NCBI GenBank assembly: GCA_900753715.1 | Contig: CAAEAE010000083.1 | Location: 1-23,221 of the forward strand | Source of the DNA: an uncultured Roseburia sp. | Lineage (GTDB): Bacteria; Bacillota_A; Clostridia; Lachnospirales; Lachnospiraceae | Length of the DNA: 23,221 nt | Reading direction: 5' to 3' | Shown: positions 22,106-23,221 of the stretch, piece after piece | Position numbering within the stretch: position 1 is the first letter of the stretch | How the letters are laid out: each line of letters starts with the position of its first letter | Made by a program: the position numbers and the translations under genes | Notes under the pieces: generated by a model | Seen by the model: the letters and a program-made list of their open reading frames with translations, nothing else | What the model was told of the DNA's origin: nothing | The model's database searches: none

Positions 22106-23169
22106 AAATTCAAAAGAAAAATGGGGGCGAAAGGTGTATAAATGCACCTGATGACAGACTAAAAAACATTCAGAGAAAATTAGCGCATATATTGAATTGC
22201 GTTTATGAACCCAAGTCAGCGGCTCATGGATTTGTTCTGGAAAGAAACATAATCACAAATGCACAAAGACATGTGAAGAAAAAATATGTATTTAATTTGG
22301 ATTTGGAAAACTTTTTTGACCAAGTTCATTTTGGAAGAGTTAGAGGAATGTTGATGAAACCTCCATATGGTATTGGAGCAGAGGCAGCTTTAGTTATCGC
22401 ACAGATAGCATGTTATAAAGGAAAATTACCACAAGGGGCACCAACATCGCCTATATTAACTAATATGGTTTGTGCACCATTAGATACGCAATTGATAAGA
22501 TTGGCTCAAAAATATAAACTACACTATACTCGTTATGCGGACGATATTTCTTTTTCATCATACAGAGAGGAAATACCACCAGCAATCGTATATGTAGATT
22601 ATGAAGGAGTTCATATTGGAAAAGAGCTAAGAGAAAAACTGGAACAAAATTCATTTGTTCCAAATGAGAAAAAAACAAGAATGTTTGATTGCAGAAAACG
22701 GCAAGAAGTAACAGGTCTAGTAGTCAATCAATTTGTAAACATTAAAAGAGAATATATAAAAAAAGTGAGAGCAATGTTATTTCAATGTCGCAATGATAAA
22801 ATATACCAAGCGGCTGAAAGATATATTGAATTAGGGAATTGTAAAAATAAGCAGATTTTGGATCTTATAAAAAATAAGTCTGATGAAAGTAAGGAACAAG
22901 TTATAGATTGGTTTAAGTCTGTTCTGAAAGGAAAAATCAATTACATAGGTGAAGTGAAAGGGAAAAATAATAAAGTTTTCCTAAAATATGCAACCGAGCT
23001 AAATAAAATTTGTAATGAGGAAATCATTCATCTTAATTCACAGATGGAGTTGTTGGAAAAAATTGAAAAATCCGTATTTGTGATAGAGCATGATGGTAAT
23101 GGATCATATTGTCAGGGAAGTGGTTTCATATTAAAAGTAAACGTCAAATCCTGCGCCTTGGCTAATTAG
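22106..23169 (+). pseudogene. Retron reverse transcriptase, main part with start of a trypsin-like domain, truncated at both ends
   Basis: In the frame that continues 16668-16812 this reads KKNGGERCINAPDDRLK, then IQRKLAHILNCVYEPK and all RT blocks. The retron-specific region X NAxxH is NAQRH (22258-22272), then FNLDLENFFDQVHFGRVRG with the first catalytic Asp, QGAPTSP (22432 on), catalytic YADD (22534-22545), and the retron-specific VTG (22708-22716). NAxxH and VTG together separate retron RTs from group II intron and DGR RTs. After the thumb-like basic region, residues from about 23050 on (KIEKSVFVIEHDG, YCQGSGFILKV) resemble the first strands of a trypsin-like serine protease. The catalytic His, Asp and Ser are missing, because the sequence changes near 23140 and stops at 23169. 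The copy is disrupted twice. Confidence 0.88.
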
Positions 23170-23221
23170 TTTTTTTATGCCACACTCTAAATAACACGAA
23201 AAAACTATTAGTTTTTTAGAG
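23142..23221. other. Second junction: unidentified DNA replacing the end of the retron RT gene
   Basis: From about 23142 the sequence no longer continues the protease-like domain. It contains CTAATTAG (23161-23168), a near-perfect inverted repeat AAAAAACTA-T-TAGTTTTTT (about 23199-23217), and two copies of ATTAGTTTTTT about 40 bases apart. A minus-strand frame is open from the window edge to a TAA at 23131-23133, ending SQGAGFDVYF. I do not recognise it. It may be the edge of another mobile element or the end of a convergent gene with its terminator. Confidence 0.4.

Noticed and set aside
16825..22121. AAAAA or CAAAA as the target duplication of the IS21 element
   Set aside because: Excision at AAAAA leaves the RT out of frame. 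CAAAA restores the frame but gives no inverted repeats at the ends and adds residues to the RT. AATTTA with TGCA ends gives inverted repeats, the right frame and the family spacing.
22192..23169. A free-standing RT starting at ATG 22192, such as a DGR or group II intron RT
   Set aside because: The frame continues upstream to the IS21 end with conserved RT residues; no maturase domain, template repeat or variable repeat is seen, and NAxxH and VTG mark it as a retron RT.
1..23221. CRISPR arrays, tRNA and rRNA genes
   Set aside because: No regularly spaced direct repeats with unique spacers other than the IS21 end repeats, and no cloverleaf-type or rRNA sequence was recognised by eye.

Overview
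The window is AT-rich DNA with strong AGGAGG-type ribosome binding sites and tightly packed, often ATGA-overlapping genes. Together with the IS66 and IS21 types present, this suggests a low-GC Firmicute, probably a gut clostridium of the Lachnospiraceae type. That placement is inference; no rRNA or tRNA gene is present to fix it.

Positions 1-14995 are one plus-strand surface-glycan biosynthesis operon that begins before the window. It contains the end of a sugar aminotransferase, an initiating polyprenyl-phosphate sugar-phosphate transferase, and a nearly complete legionaminic-acid-type nonulosonic acid pathway: LegB dehydratase, LegG epimerase, LegI synthase, LegF CMP-activation, a PtmE-like CBS-nucleotidyltransferase and a WbpG/PseA-like amidotransferase. 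Between LegI and LegG sits a block of eight genes that is not part of any legionaminic pathway I know: an ATP-grasp ligase, a GAPDH paralogue, a glycerate-kinase-family enzyme, a nucleotidyltransferase, an SDR, a 3-dehydroquinate-synthase-like cyclase, a VOC-fold protein and a PHP-family phosphatase. The cyclase plus VOC plus kinase plus nucleotidyltransferase plus SDR set resembles C7-cyclitol pathways, so a nucleotide-activated cyclitol or another unusual acyl/sugar substituent is a reasonable hypothesis. A convergent membrane acyltransferase (14990-16054, minus) closes the locus. No glycosyltransferase, flippase or polymerase lies inside the window.

From about 16500 to the right end lies a wrecked retron. 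A structured non-coding RNA (about 16519-16655) with 11-bp a1/a2 terminal inverted repeats is followed by a retron reverse transcriptase. The RT is cut after codon 48 by an IS21-family element (16813-22099, 6-bp target duplication AATTTA), whose istA is in turn cut by an IS66-family element (18062-20745, 8-bp target duplication CGTAGTTA). Removing both elements on paper restores one open frame with the retron-specific NAxxH, YADD and VTG motifs and a C-terminal stretch that looks like the start of a trypsin-like protease domain. That domain is lost at a second junction near 23140, so this copy is almost certainly dead.

Both insertion sequences also carry decay: istA has a one-base shift at an A8 tract, and the IS66 tnpB has a one-base shift at a G3 run.
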